Positions 10,925-23,101 are shown, counted from the stretch's first letter. The stretch: DNA of 64,000 bases from Hordeum vulgare subsp. vulgare (GCF_904849725.1 NC_058519.1:185555703-185619702); one strand, 5' to 3'. Numbers and translations are program-made. Notes: generated by a model from the sequence alone, not told the origin.

Positions 10925-12486
10925 TGATACGTCTCCAACGTATCTATAATTTTCGATGGTTTCATGCTATTATCTTGTCAAACTTTGGATGTTTTATATG
11001 CCTTTTATATCTTTTTTGGGACTAACATATTAACTAAGTGCCAAGTGCGAGTTCCTGTTTTTTCCATGTTTTTGACCCTTTTCAGAGGAAGATTTGAAAC
11101 GGAGTCCAAACGGAATAAAATCCCCGAAAATATTTTTTCCGAAACAGAAGAAAATCGGGAGACTTGAGAACCAAGGCAGGGGGTCCCCAGGGACCCCACA
11201 AGCCCCCCAGCCCCGGCCAGGGGGGAGGCCGGGCCTCACGGGCTTGTGGGCCCCCTGGACCTCCTCTGCCCTAGGTTTTGTGCCTATATATTCCCCAAAA
11301 TCCCAGAAACAATCAGGAGATCATCGAAAATACTTTTCCGCCACCGCAAGCTTCTGTCTCCGCAAGATCCCATCTGGGGCACGTTCTGGTGCCCTGCCGG
11401 AGGGGGGATTCGGACACGGAGGGCTTCTTCATCAACACCATGACCTCTCCGATGATGCGTGAGTAGTTCACCATAGACCTACGGGTCCATAGCTAGTAGC
11501 TAGATGGCTTCTTCTCTCTCTTGGATCTTCAATACAAATTTCTCCATGATCTTCATGGAGATCTATCCGATGTAATCCTCTTTTGTGGTGTGTTTGTCGA
11601 GATTCGATGAATTGTGGATTTATGATAAGATTATCTATGAATCTTATTTGAGTTTCTTATGATCTCTCTTGTGCATGATTTCATATCCTTGTAATTCTCT
11701 TCGAGTTGTGGGTTTTGTTTGGCCAACTAGATCTATGATTCTTGCAATGGGAGAACTGCTTGGTTTTGGGTTCATACCGTGCGGTGACCTCACCCAGTGA
11801 CAGAAGAGGTAGCGAGGCACGCATTGTGTTGTTGCCATTAAGGGTAATAAGATGGGGTTTTCATCATTGGTTTGAGATTATCCCTCTACATCATGTCATC
11901 TTGCTTAAGGCGTTACTTTGTTCGTCATGAACTCAATACACTAGATGCATGCTGGATAGCGGTCGATGTGTGGAGTAATAGTAGTAGATGCAGAAAGTAT
12001 CGGTCAACTTGTCTCGGACGTGATGCCTATATGTATGATAATTGCCTTAGATATCGTCATGACTTTGCGTGGTTCTATCAATTGCTCGACAGTAATTTGT
12101 TCACCCACCGTAATACTTGCTATTTTGAGAGAAGCCTCTAGTGAACACTATGGCCCCGGGTCTACTCCACACCATATTTTCAGCCTTACACTTTTACTTC
12201 GTTGCACTTTCCGCCTTCAAATCTCACTTTGCAATCAATCTTGAAGGGATTGACAACCCCTTTATAGCGTTGGGTGCAAGCTCTTTTGTGTTTGCGCAGT
12301 TACTCTGGACTTGACAAGATTCTCCTACTGGATTGATACCTTGGTTCTCAAACTGAGGGAAATACTTACTCCTCCTATGCTGCATCACCCTTTCCTCTTC
12401 AAGGGAAAAACCAACGCAAGCTCAAGAGACGACAGAAGGATTTCTGGCACCATTGCCGGGGAATGACTTTTGTTGCCATAGAACCA
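10925..12486 (+). repeat. NA-1 3' LTR
   Basis: A 1,562-bp LTR begins TGATACGTCTCCAACGTATC right after the polypurine tract. It ends near GCCATAGAACCA, where the expected GCCGTAGCA terminus has changed slightly. The host poly-C run of LTR B1 follows. Like the 5' LTR, its last ~50 bp contain an embedded primer-site-like block (about 12435-12470). Confidence 0.8.
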
Positions 12487-12805
12487 CCCCCCCCCCCGGG
12501 CCGACCGCGCCCTGTTAGCTTGTGGGGCTCTCATTAGTCCTCCAGCCTTCTTCCGATGCTTGTTCATCTTCTTTTGGTACTCAAAAAATCATCAAAAAGT
12601 TTGAGGGCAATTGAACCTCGTTTAGTATGGAAAACCTGAAAAGTGAAAAACACGTAGAAAACAACAATTGGCACTTGGCACTGAGTCAATAGGTTAGTGC
12701 TAAAAAATAATATAAAATCGTAAATAAATACCCCCAAAGCATACTAGAATGATAATATATCTACATGGAACAATCACAAATTATAGACGCGTTGGATACG
12801 TGTCA

Positions 12806-14104
12806 AGCATCCCCAAGCTTAATTCTTGCTCATTCTCGAGTAGGTAAATGATAAAAATAGAATTTTTGATGTGACATGTTATCCATGATGTAACCTTATG
12901 CATGTATACTCACTGAGAAACAATGAACTAACAAACATCAACATAGCAATACTTATAGGTATAAGCAGCAAATCATTAATCTTTCAAAGTATACGATCCT
13001 CAAAGATTGTTTTACCCCCCATCCATATTTAATATATTAGCAAGGCATGGCTCCATCTTCACCACATTAATATAAATGGCAAGCACCACAGTGTTCAAGT
13101 TAGGCAATGGGATCATACCTTTTCAATATGCATGAACTTTTTATTCTTCACACAATACATGAGTGTGAACCATTGGACATAGCAGCAAGGTGGAATAGAA
13201 TGTGGTGGTAGGTTTCAAAGGGGTAAATTTGGAGAAGATAGTCTCACATCAACTAGGTGTACCAACGAGCTATAGAGATGCACGTCAATAGATATCGATA
13301 CGAGGAGTAGGGATTGCCATGCGAACGACGCACACCATCTATAAGTGTATGAAAGCTCCACTGAAGCTAAGTGGGGTGTGCATAAAACTTGCTTGCTCAT
13401 GAAGACCTCGGGCATTTGACGACGCCCTCCATCAGAATATACAAGCCAAGTTTATGAAAAAGTAATTCCCACTAGCATATGAATGATATAACATGAGACT
13501 CTCTATATGAAGAACAAGGTGCCACTTTGAGGCACAAGTATGGTAAAGGATAGTACCAAAGTTCCTTCTCTCTCTTTCCTCTCATTTTTTTATTATGGTG
13601 GGCTCATTTATCCTCCCCCATTTTTTATTTCCTCACTGGAACAATGCTCTAATAATGATGATCATCACACTTTTATTTACAAACAACTCATCATGAAAAC
13701 TTATAGGATGATAGGACTCTGAATGAATGCCTCTCGCAGTGTACCAGCATGTGCAAAGTTCTAGCGTGACATGTATCAAAAATATGATGAACGGTGGCTT
13801 TGACACAAATACTATGTCACTCTATATGATCACTTAAAGCATTATGATGTTGAAAAAATTAGTCATGTGAAGTGACGATGGCATTTGCATGGCAATACAT
13901 CTCGGAATGGCTATGGAAATGCCATGATAGCTAGGTATGGTGGCTGTTTTAAGGAGGATATAAAAAGGCTTATGTGCACCATAGTGTGTCATGTCACGGG
14001 GTTTGGATGCACCGGCAAAATTTGCACCGATCCTCAAAGTGAGAACGGGCGATGCACGGTACCGAAGAGGCTAGCAAATATGAAGAGGTGAGATTGCGTA
14101 TGCC
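12806..14104 (-). mobile_element. Element E1, 3' internal non-coding region
   Basis: This minus-strand sequence leads to the polypurine tract before LTR B1. It carries the same blocks as 27249-28430 (E2) and 1427-2069 (truncated unit), including CTAAGTGGGGTGTGCAT near 13370. I see no coding frame that is not explained by shared nucleotide sequence. The copy is interrupted at 14104 by element H and resumes at 23107. Confidence 0.65.
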
Positions 14105-15523
14105 TGATAACCCACAAGTATAGGGGATCGCAACAGTTTTCGAGGGTAGAGTATTCAACCCAAATTTATTGATTCGACACAAGGGGAAGCCAAAGAATAT
14201 TCTCGAGTATTAGCAGTTGAGTTGTCAATTCAACCACACCTGAAAGACTTAGTATCTGTAGCAAAGTATCAGTAGCAAGGTGGTGTGATAGCAACAGTAG
14301 CAATAGTAATAGTAGCAACACTGAGAGCAGTAGCGACAGAGTAACAGTAGCAGCAGTGACAATAGTAGCGACAAAGTACCGTAGCAAGGACCAGCAGGAA
14401 AAACTCGTAGGCATTGGATCGGTGATGGATAATTATGCCGGATGATATTCATCATGCAACAGTTACAACACGGAGAGATATGTAACTAGCTCCAGTTCGT
14501 CAATGTAATGTAGGCATGTATTCCGTAGGTAGTCATACGTGCTTAGGGAAAAGAACTTGCATGACATCTATTGTCCATCCCTCCCGTGGCAGCGGGGTCC
14601 TAATGGAAACTACGGGATATTACGGTTCTCCTTTTAATAGAGAACCGGAACAACGCATTAGCACTTAGTGAATACATGAACTCCTCATACTATGGTCATC
14701 TCCGGGAGTGGTTCCGGCGATTGTCACTCCGGGGTTGCCGGGTCATAACACATCGTAGGTGACTACAACTTGCAAGATATGATCTAGAACACACATATAT
14801 TGACGAGAACATAATAGGTTCAGATCTGAGATCATGGCACTCGGGCCCTAATGACAAGCATTAAGCATGGCAAAGTAGTAGCAACATCAATCTCAGAACA
14901 TAGTGGATACTAGGGATCAATCCCCATCAAAACTAACTCGATTACATGATAGATCTCATCCAACCCATCACCGTCCAGCAAGCCTACGATGAGATTACTC
15001 ACGAATGATGAAGAGCATCATGGAATTGGCGATGAAGGATGGTTGGTGATGACGAAGGCGTCGATTCCCCCTCTCCGGAGCCCAGAACGGACTCCAAATC
15101 TGCCCTCCAGAGGAAGAACAAGTGGTGGCGGCGGCTCCGTATCGTAAAACACGATGAACTCTTCTTCTTGATTTTTTTCGGACGAAAGGGACTAAATAGA
15201 GCTGGAGTTGGAGGCGTTGGAGCTCTGAGGGCCCCACAAGCCTGCTAGGCGCGGCCAGGGGGGCCCGCGCCTGGTGGGCTTGTGGGCTCCTCGCTCCACT
15301 CCTCCGGTTGATTCTTGCGCCAGTATTTTTTATATATTCCACAAAAAATTCTCGTAAATTTCCAGGTCATTCCGAGAACTTTTATTTATGCGCAAAAAAC
15401 AACACCATGGCAATTCTGCTGAAAACAGCGTTAGTCTGGGTTAGTTCCATTCAAATCATGCAAATTTGAGTCCAAAACAAGGGCAAAAGAGTTTGGAAAA
15501 GTAGATACGACAGAGACGTATCA
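14105..15523 (-). repeat. Element H 3' LTR (full length, 1,419 bp)
   Basis: On the minus strand this reads TGATACGTCTCTGTCGTATC ... CTATACTTGTGGGTTATCA. Positions 14270-14400 hold a degenerate AGTAGCAAC/AGTAGCAGC repeat. This is the undeleted partner of the shortened 5' LTR. Confidence 0.85.
14262..14400. repeat. Degenerate AGTAGCAAC-type tandem repeat in the H LTR
   Basis: Units such as AGCAACAGT, AGCAATAGT, AGCAGCAGT and AGCGACAGA recur without strict periodicity. The partner LTR has a variant with different unit order at about 22306-22420, so the array has changed length or composition since insertion. Confidence 0.6.
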
Positions 15524-17579
15524 ACTCCCCAAGCTTAAAGCCTTGCTTGTCCACAAGCAATTCAGTTGACAAACTGAAAGAGACAAAAGAAAAAACTTTT
15601 ACGAACTCGGTTTGATCTTGTTGTTGCAATTATCTCTAACTTATATTCAGATTTTCAGCAAGATCATAAGCAAACCACATAAGCAATGACATTTAGGTCT
15701 CAAGAGGAACTCATATCAACGGCATAATCAACTAGCGAGCAATAATGATAAGTTTCAAACGTCAACACTTCAATCAAAACAATCATGAAGCAATATGAAC
15801 AGATGGTGTCTCGCTAGCTCTTTCTAAGACCGCAAAACATAAATGCAGAGCACCTTCAAAGACCAAGGGTTGGCTGAACATAGTAATTCATGGCAAAGAA
15901 GATCCAGTCACAGTCATACTCAATAACAATTAAAAGCAAAGCATAAGAATGACAAAGGTGCTCTCTAATTGGTTCTTTTATAAGAAGAGGATGACTCAAC
16001 AGAAACATAAATAGATAAGCCCTTCGCAGAGGGAAGCAGTGATTTGCAGAGGTCCCAAAGCTCAAGCTTTGAAGACAGAGATAAATAATTTTGGGTGGCA
16101 TGCTTTCATTGTCAACGCAATGACCAAGAGTTTTCACCATCTTCCATGCTACACATACTATAGGCGGTTCCCAAACAGAAAAGTAAAGTTTTGACTCCCC
16201 CACCACCGATCAATCACACTCCACGACTAGCCGAATACTCGGGTGCCGTCCATACCAACAACAATCCAGGGGGAGTTTTGTTTGCAATTATCTTTTCGAT
16301 TTGAGCATGGAACGGGGCATTCCAATTACCGGCCCCTTTCTCGTGAATGATAGTGAATAAACACATATCGAGGATAACACGCCTAGCATGGAAGATACTG
16401 ATCACCCCTTGTCACCACATGAGTGGTTCGGGCATGCAAAACAGATTATTTCTTGAAGGTTTAGAGAGTGGAACATGCAAATTTACTTGGAACGGCAGGT
16501 AGATACCACGTATATGTAGGTATGGTGGACTCATATGGAACAACTTTGGGTTTATGGAAGTGGATGCACAAGCAGTATTCCCGCTTAGTACAAGTGAAGG
16601 CTAGCAAAAGACAGGGAAGCGACCAACTAGAGAGCGACAATAGTCATCAAAATGCATTGAAATTAACCAACATTGAGTGCAAGCATGAGTAGGACATAAA
16701 TCACCATGAACATGAATATCATAGAGGCTATGTTGATTTTTTTCAACTACATGCGTAAACATGCGCCAAGTCAAGCCACTTGAATCATTCAAAGGAGGAT
16801 ACCATCCTATCACACTACATCATAATCATCTCAAACTTCATATTGGCATCCAAGACAAACCATTATAAGCTCCTAGCTAATTAAGCCTGGCATCAGAAAC
16901 CATGATCTCAAAGTTGTCATTGCAAACATGTTTCTCTCACAACAAAGCTGAATCTTGAACGATAAGCTAGTCATATTTACAAAAACAAAATAGATCGAGT
17001 TCATACCAGCTTTTCCAGGCTCAGTCACTTCAACATATATCGTCATTATTGCCTTTGACTTGCACGACCGAACGATGTGAACAATAATAAGAGTGCTCAT
17101 GCATTGGACTAAGCTGGAATCTGCAAGCAAACACAAAGGAGAAGACAATGTAATATGGCTCTTTGATAGATAAACCGATATGCATGCGAGAGCCACTAAA
17201 CATTGTAACCATGGTCTTCTACCTTGACCCAAAGAAAAATAAAACTATTTACATGAGAAAGCTCCCAACAAGCAAAAGCAGAACGAGAAATCTTTTTGGG
17301 TTTTCTCAAACTACACAAACACACGAGAAGAAAACGAGAAAAAGAAATAAACTAGCATGGATGATACAGTGGCAAAGTGTGAACACCGACTATCAAAGTG
17401 AAAGTGCGAGCATGAATATAAAGTCGGTGAGAAACACGTACTCCCCCAAGCTTAGGCTTTTGGCCTAAGTTGGTCTACTCCCAAGGAGGGAAATAACCGT
17501 CTTCGGGGTACTCCGGAGTGTACTGAGGGTGCCACTGCTGTGTGAGCTCCTCTGGCTCCCACTGATAAATTGGCATCTG
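15524..17579 (-). other. Element H 3' untranslated internal region
   Basis: About 2 kb lies between the Athila-type ORF and the 3' LTR. I see no convincing coding frame on either strand. It is A-rich on the plus strand and ends in the polypurine tract next to the LTR. Confidence 0.55.
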
Positions 17580-18517
17580 TTACTCGACTGGTAGCTCGGG
17601 CATGGGCGCCTTTGGTGGTGCTATGCCCCAATATGCATAAATGTCCGAGGGTATAACAATGTACCTGCCTAGATGAAGATTGAACAAAGAAGGAACAGGA
17701 AAGGTAGTAGTCTCACGAGTACCCTGACTAAATACCAGGTTATAAATCATCCTCTTATTTATATCTTTATCAAGAAAGTCATGGCGAACCATGCTATCAT
17801 AATATAGATATCTCTCAGGAAGAAGAATCTCTTCTTCCTCGTGCAGTGTAATAGGTATCTCAAAATGTCTAGCAAGACGGGTAGCATAGATACCTCCATA
17901 AACAACGCGTTTAGAACGGTTCGTGTTCAAACGTTGAGCTACTATAGCACCGAAGCTATAAGTTTTATCATTATAAAGGGCTTCGTGCAAAGCCGCAAGA
18001 TCTGGGGAGCTAAGGGCCCCAGCTTTCCCACGGCCAATCAAACATTTTCCCACGAATAATGAGAAGTACCGAAGCACGGGAAAATGTATGCTAGCACCTC
18101 TAGCGCAAGACACTCCTCTCTCCTCTCCTACAGCAATAGTATCTATGAAAGCCTCCAAGTCCCGTGGACGAGGTTCACGAATATCCCCAACATAAGGTAA
18201 TTTGCAAACATTGCAAAAATCCTGAAGTGACATGCGCTGGGGGATATCATATTACTTGAACTCAACCATAGGAGGACTCTTCCTTGGATAGAAGTTAAAG
18301 CTTTGCACGTAAATATTAGTGAGGAGGAGGTATTGCGGACACTTATCTTCAACGAAGGCGGTAAGGCCTGCGTTCTCCACCAATTAGTAAAAGTCCTCAT
18401 AAATTCCGTCGGCGCGTAAGAACACATCGCTTGGCCACTCGCACACTCGAACTTCTGCAACTCGGGGGACCGGATATTTGGGTTTCTTCTTCTCATTTTC
18501 ATCATCCTTGGGGTCAC
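17580..18517 (-). pseudogene. Athila-type second ORF of element H (unknown function)
   Basis: The main open piece runs 18233-17580 (217 residues, from MSLQDFCNVCKLPYVGDI). It contains VGEERGVSCARGASIHFPVL, NRSKRVVYGGIYATRLARHF and LYYDSMVRHDFLDKDIN. An upstream part continues to about 18517, broken by a stop near 18252 and a frame change. The pattern (GEERG, SIHFP, LFVGKCLIGRGK, GAIVAQRLN) matches proteins I know from grass Athila-like elements, often grouped with the Athila ORF-1 family. Their function is unknown. It lies in the 3' half of the element, where env-like or extra ORFs occur in Athila relatives. Confidence 0.6.
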
Positions 18518-19346
18518 GGCTTGAAGAGCCTGTTAAGAACCTCCTCATCTTTTCCTTTTTCTATCTCTGAAATTTTCTGAAATTTTTAGTGACTCTAAGG
18601 AAAAGTGAACAAGGCCCAACAAAACTCGTAGCAACTACTCCGATAAGTGCCTAGAGGCCACATCACGCATCAAAACTACTTGGGACCAGCTAAAATTAGC
18701 ATGCAAAGCTCAAGAACAGGGTCACCAAGGCAGCAAACATACACGAATAAGGCACTAGAGCAAAAACTAATTGGACCAATGGAGGAGTCACATACCAAGG
18801 AGCAATTTCCCCAAAACAGTTTGGTGAATGGGGCTTTGCACAAGGAAATCGAAAATCGCAGCAAGAATAGCAAGAACACGGGTTTGATCTGTCTAATGAT
18901 TTTTTCTAGAGGTAGGAGAAGGAGATGGGAGCTGGAATAAGTGGAGGGGGGACACGTGGGCCCCACAAGCCTCGTAGGCGCGGCCAGGGGGGTGCTCGCG
19001 CCTCCAGGGCTTGTGGCCCACTTGTGCATCCCCCTGACTAGCTCTCCGGTTCAGAATTTTTCAAAAAATCCAGAAAAAATCATACTTGATTTTCAAGGCA
19101 TACGGAGAACTTTTATTTTTGGGACACTTTTCTACGGGACCCAAAAAGCAGAAAACAGGAAAAACTAAAGCTAAATCTATCTCTTTTCTTCTAAGCAACC
19201 AAAGGTAAAGGTTTGGAACAGAGGGTTGTGACTCTCAGATTCATCCATCACGGTCATCAAAAGAAATCTGTCAATGAGGTTGATCAAGTCTCCTTGACAA
19301 ACTTTTTTCGAATCGCGTAAAAAGACTGAGAATTTTTGAATAGTCA
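18518..19346 (-). other. Spacer between the two ORFs of element H
   Basis: This is where reverse transcriptase, RNase H and integrase would be expected downstream of the protease-like region, yet no such motif is visible. Instead there is an A-rich, apparently non-coding stretch with G+C-rich patches near 18940-19030. The polymerase was lost before or independently of the small decay mutations. Confidence 0.55.
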
Positions 19347-20128
19347 CTAGGTTACCTCAATGGGGATGTGCATATCCCCAACAAGCAAATCATACTTCAT
19401 CTTAACAATAGGTATAGGGCATTCAAAGCTCCCAATAAGAATTGATGAAGTTTTTTCAATAGCGTTGATGCAATGTACCCGATATTGTTTCTTTGGAAAG
19501 TGCACCGTATGCTCATTACCATTGACATGGAAAGTGACATTGCCTTTGTTGCAATCAATAACAGCCCCTGCAGTGTTCAAAAAGGGTCTTCCAAGGATTA
19601 CCGCCATGGCATCATCCTCGGGAATATCCAGAATAACAAAGTCTGTTAACATAGTAAAGTTAGCAACCACAACAGGCACATCCTCGCAAATGCCGATAGG
19701 GAAAGTAGTTGATTTGTCAGCCATTTGCAGAGAGATTTCAGTGGGTGTAAACTTATCCAGTTCAAGTCTACGATAAAGAGAGAGAGAGGCATAACACTAA
19801 CACCGGCTCCAAGGTCGCATAAAGCAGTTCTAACATAGTTTCCTTTAATGGAGCAAGGTACATTGGGCACTCTGGGATCACCTAGTTTCTTAGGAGTTCC
19901 ACCCTTGAAGGTGTAATTAGCGAGCATGGTGGAGATCTCAACCTCAGGTATCCTCCTCTTATTAGTCACAATATCCTTCATGTACTTGGCATAGGGAGAT
20001 ATTTTGAGCATATCTGTCAAACGCATTTGCAGAAAGACAGGTCTAATCATTTCAATAAATCGCTCAAAATCCTCATCATCCTTTTTCTTGGATGGTTTGG
20101 AGGAAAGGGCATGGATTTCTGAATCCAT
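19347..20128 (-). pseudogene. Retropepsin-like end of element H gag, frameshifted
   Basis: Two frames cover the region. The first (20128 down) contains a retropepsin-like LCDLGAGVSVMPLSLF, where the usual DTGAS core is DLGAG. The second (19724-19347) contains DFVILDIPEDDAMAVILGRP, matching the second half of a plant Gypsy aspartic protease. The frame changes at a GA-rich microsatellite (19776-19788), so replication slippage is the likely cause. In the family this domain processes gag-pol; here it lacks a downstream polymerase. Confidence 0.65.
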
Positions 20129-20136
20129 GGTTCCCT

Positions 20137-22060
20137 TTATTTACCATGCTTCCTAGCAATGAAGTCGTTCTTATCGTATCTTCTATTCTTAGGCTGTGGG
20201 TTATCAAGATCAACAGGTTCAATCTCCACATCCTTATCATTGCTAGGTTGAGCATCACTATCGATATTATCATTAGGCTCATGTTCATCACCAGATTGCG
20301 TTTCAGCATCAGAAATAGAGACATCATTTGGATTCTCGGGTGTAACAGCAACAGGGTTGCTAGCGTGCAAGTTCCTATCATCTTTCTTTTTCTTTCTAGG
20401 ATGACTAGGTGCCTTTGTGCTAACTCCTTGAGAATCTTGTTCAATTCTCTTAGGATGACCCTCAGGATACAAAGGTTCCTGGGTCATTCTACCGCCTCTA
20501 GTGACGACTCTAACAGAATTGTCATTCAACTCATTGAGCAAGTCATTTTGAGCCTTAAGTACTTGTTCTACCTGAGTAGTAACCATAGAGGCATGTTTAC
20601 TCAGAATCTTAAGATCATTGACATTTTTGTCCACACAAGCACTTAAATGACTAAGCATACGATCATTCTGTTCCAATTGTCCGCTAACATAATCATTGAA
20701 ACTCTGTTGTTTGGCAACAAAGTTATCAAATTCATCTAGGCATATGCAAGCAGGTTTATCAAAAGGAATATCACTCTCATTGAATCTACGAAGAGAATTT
20801 ACCTCTACTACCTGTGTCGGGTTATCAAGACCATGGATCTCTTCGATAGGTGGTAGATTTTTGACATCTTCAGATTTAATGCCTTTCTCTTTCATAGATT
20901 TCTTAGCTTCTTGCATATATTCAGGACTGAGGAATAGGATACCTCTTTTCTTAGGAGTTGGCTTCAAAGGTGGTTCGGGAATAGTCCAAGCGTTCTCATT
21001 GCACAAGATATTATTCAATAGGATCTCAGCTTGTTCTACAGTTCGTTCCCTGAAAACACAACCGGCACAACTATCTTGTTGGTCTCTAGAAGCATCGGTT
21101 AGTCCATTATAGAACATATCAAGTATTTAATTCTTCTCAAGAGGGTGATCAGGCAAAGCATTCAGCAGCTGGACAAGCCTCCCCCAAGCTTGTGGGAGAC
21201 TCTCTTCTTCAACTTGCGCAAAGTTGTATATTTCCTGCAAGGCAGCTTGCTTCTTATGGGCAGGAAAATATTTTTTAGAGAAGTAGTAGATCATATCCTG
21301 GGGACTATGCACACAACCAGGAGCAAGAGAAGTGAACCAAGTCTTAGCATCATCCTTTAGCAAGAAAGGAAACAGCTTAAGGATATAGTAGTGGCAGATC
21401 TTTTCCTCAGTCGTGAATAGGGTGGCTATATCGTGCTGCTTAGTGAGATGTGCTACAATCGTTTCAGACTCATAACCGTGAAAAGGATCAGATTTGACCA
21501 GAGTGCTTAACTCAGGGTCGACAAAGAATTCATAATCCTTATCGGTCACAAAGATAGGCGAAATAGCAAACTTCGGGTCGTATTTCATCCTAGCGTTCAA
21601 AGATTTTTCTTTCCACTTGCGTAGTAATTTCTCAAGATCATAGCTATCCTTTAGCAAGAAAGTCCTCAGCTATCTCTCCCTCCATAACATAACCCTCAGG
21701 CATATCAGGCAATTCATATCTAGGAGAGCTAGTTCTAACAAGTGAAATAGCAGGTTCTACTTCAATAATCTCAGCAGTTTCAGAAGTATCATCACATTCA
21801 GCAGCAACTCTAGCAATTTGTGCATCAAGGAATGCACCTAGTGGCAAAGTAGTATCAAGCAAAGCATCATCACAAGCATCATGGACAGCAGAAGTATGAT
21901 CATCAAGCACAGGCGACACATCAAAATTTCTAGTAGGAGGTGGTGTCGCAAACTTACTCATAACTGAAGGTGAATCAAGTGCAGAGCTAGATGGCAGTTC
22001 CTTACCTGTCCTCGTATTTGAGGGCAAGACTTTAGTTTTTGGATATCTCGGATTCCTCAT
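20137..22060 (-). pseudogene. Element H gag (capsid), broken
   Basis: Starting at 22060 (MRNPRYPKTKVLPSNTRTGK), an acidic N-terminal part runs into a retrotransposon gag domain at 21657-21127. That domain shows the typical LFPFLLKDDAKTWFTSL and YYFSKKYFPAHKKQAALQE. A linker to 20137 includes a Lys/Arg-rich patch. Lesions are a frameshift near 21650, an in-frame stop at 21127-21129, and a frame change near 20130. No zinc knuckle is evident. Gag would form the virus-like particle; this copy cannot. Confidence 0.75.
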
Positions 22061-22110
22061 AGTGATCAGCAGACGTAAATCCCAAGTGACTCACAGAATA
22101 GTGCTATGCC

Positions 22111-22128
22111 TCCCCCGCAACGGTGCCA
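22111..22128 (-). other. Primer-binding site of element H (tRNA-Asp type)
   Basis: On the minus strand TGGCACCGTTGCGGGGGA lies 11 bases inside the 5' LTR. It differs from the tRNA-Asp complement TGGCGCCGTTGCCGGGGA at two positions. Confidence 0.75.
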
Positions 22129-22139
22129 GAAAATAGTCT

Positions 22140-23101
22140 TGATAACGCACAAGTATAGGGGATCGCAACAGTTTTCGAGGGTAGAGTATTCAACCCAAAT
22201 TTATTGATTCGACACAAGGGGAAGCCAAAGAATATTCTCGAGTATTAGCAGTTGAGTTGTCAATTCAACCGCACCTGAAACACTTAGTATCTGCAGCAAA
22301 GTATCAGTAGCAAGGTGGTGTGATAGCAACAGTAGCAACAGTAATAGTAGCAGCAGTGATAGCAGTAGCGACAGAGTAACAGTAGTAGCAGTGACAGCAG
22401 TAGCGACAAAGTAACATAGCAAGGACTAGTAGGAAAAACTCGTAGGCATTGGATCGGTGATGGATAATTATGCCGGATGATATTCATCATGCAACAGTTA
22501 TAACACGGAGAGATATGTAACTGGATCCAGTTCGTTAATGTAATGTAGGCATGTATTCCGTATGTAGTCATACGTGCTTAGGGAAAAGAAGAGCATCATG
22601 GAATTGGCGATGAACGATGGTTGGTGATGACGAAGGCGTCGATTCCCCCTCTCCGGAGCCCGGAACGGACTCCAGATCTGTCATCCATAGGAAGAACAGG
22701 TGGTGGCGGTGGCTCCGTATCATAAAACGCGATGAACTCTCTTCTTGAAAAAAATTCGGATGAAAGGGACTAAATAGAGCTGGAGTTGGAGGCGGTGGAG
22801 CTCTGAGGGACCCACAAGCCTGCTAGGTGCGGCCAGTGGGGGGGCACGCCTGGTGGACTTGTGGGCTCCTCGCTCCACTCTTCCGGTTGATTCTTGCGCC
22901 AGTATTTTTTATATATTCCACAAAAAATCATCATAAATTTCTAGGTCATTCCGAGAACTTTTATTTCTACACAAAAACAACACCATGGCAATTCTGCTGA
23001 AAACAACATTAGTCCGGGTTAGTTCCATTCAAATCATGCAAATTTGAGTCCAAAACAAGGGAAAAAGAGTTTGGAAAAGTAGATACGAGGGAGACGTATC
23101 A
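22140..23101 (-). repeat. Element H 5' LTR with a 457-bp internal deletion
   Basis: This LTR is 962 bp against 1,419 bp for its partner. Sequence is collinear until GGGAAAAGAA near 22590, then resumes with GAGCATCATGG. The partner has the missing part between about 14553 and 15010. Both break points share GAA, pointing to microhomology-mediated loss after insertion. Confidence 0.8.

Larger units (their letters stand above)
5773..12486 (+). mobile_element. NA-1: complete gag-only non-autonomous Gypsy element
   Basis: This 6,714-bp element has two LTRs (5773-7329 and 10925-12486), a primer site for tRNA-Asp, one short gag-like frame, a long non-coding 3' region and a polypurine tract AAGCTTGGGGATGC (10910-10923). 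It sits inside LTR B1, between C runs that fit a CCCCC TSD (5768-5772 and 12487-12491). There is no protease, reverse transcriptase, RNase H or integrase, so mobilisation must have relied on another Athila-like element. The unfilled target is the poly-C stretch of B2 near 26984-26993. Confidence 0.85.
2424..12805 (-). repeat. LTR B1 of element E (about 1.57 kb, split by three insertions)
   Basis: The LTR reads from 12805 (TGACACGTATCC, decayed from TGATACGTCTCC) down to 2424 on the minus strand. Removing the Angela solo LTR, the Cassandra solo LTR, the NA-1 element and their duplicated targets leaves about 1,572 bp, matching LTR B2 at 25700-27248 (1,549 bp). At the high end it is preceded by the minus-strand polypurine tract AAGCTTGGGGATGCT (12820-12806). 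At the low end it runs into a degenerate primer site and gag leader. It thus has internal sequence on both sides. Confidence 0.75.
14105..23101 (-). mobile_element. Element H: complete Athila-like Gypsy element without pol
   Basis: An 8,997-bp insertion is flanked by a perfect TSD, ATGCC (14100-14104 and 23102-23106). On the minus strand it has a 5' LTR (23101-22140), tRNA-Asp-type primer site, gag reaching a retropepsin-like stretch, a gap, an Athila-type second ORF, a polypurine tract (GCTTGGGGAGT, about 15534-15524) and a 3' LTR (15523-14105). No reverse transcriptase, RNase H or integrase is visible, so it is non-autonomous. It resembles the Sabrina/WHAM group, but I cannot fix the family. 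The unfilled target is in E2 at 60794-60798. Confidence 0.85.

Noticed and set aside
16468..17468. Additional genes in the H 3' region
   Set aside because: Only short frames on both strands without motifs; the stretch corresponds to untranslated element sequence.
20092..20646. Plus-strand 184-residue frame in the middle of element H
   Set aside because: It is the antisense shadow of the gag linker and has a low-information composition.
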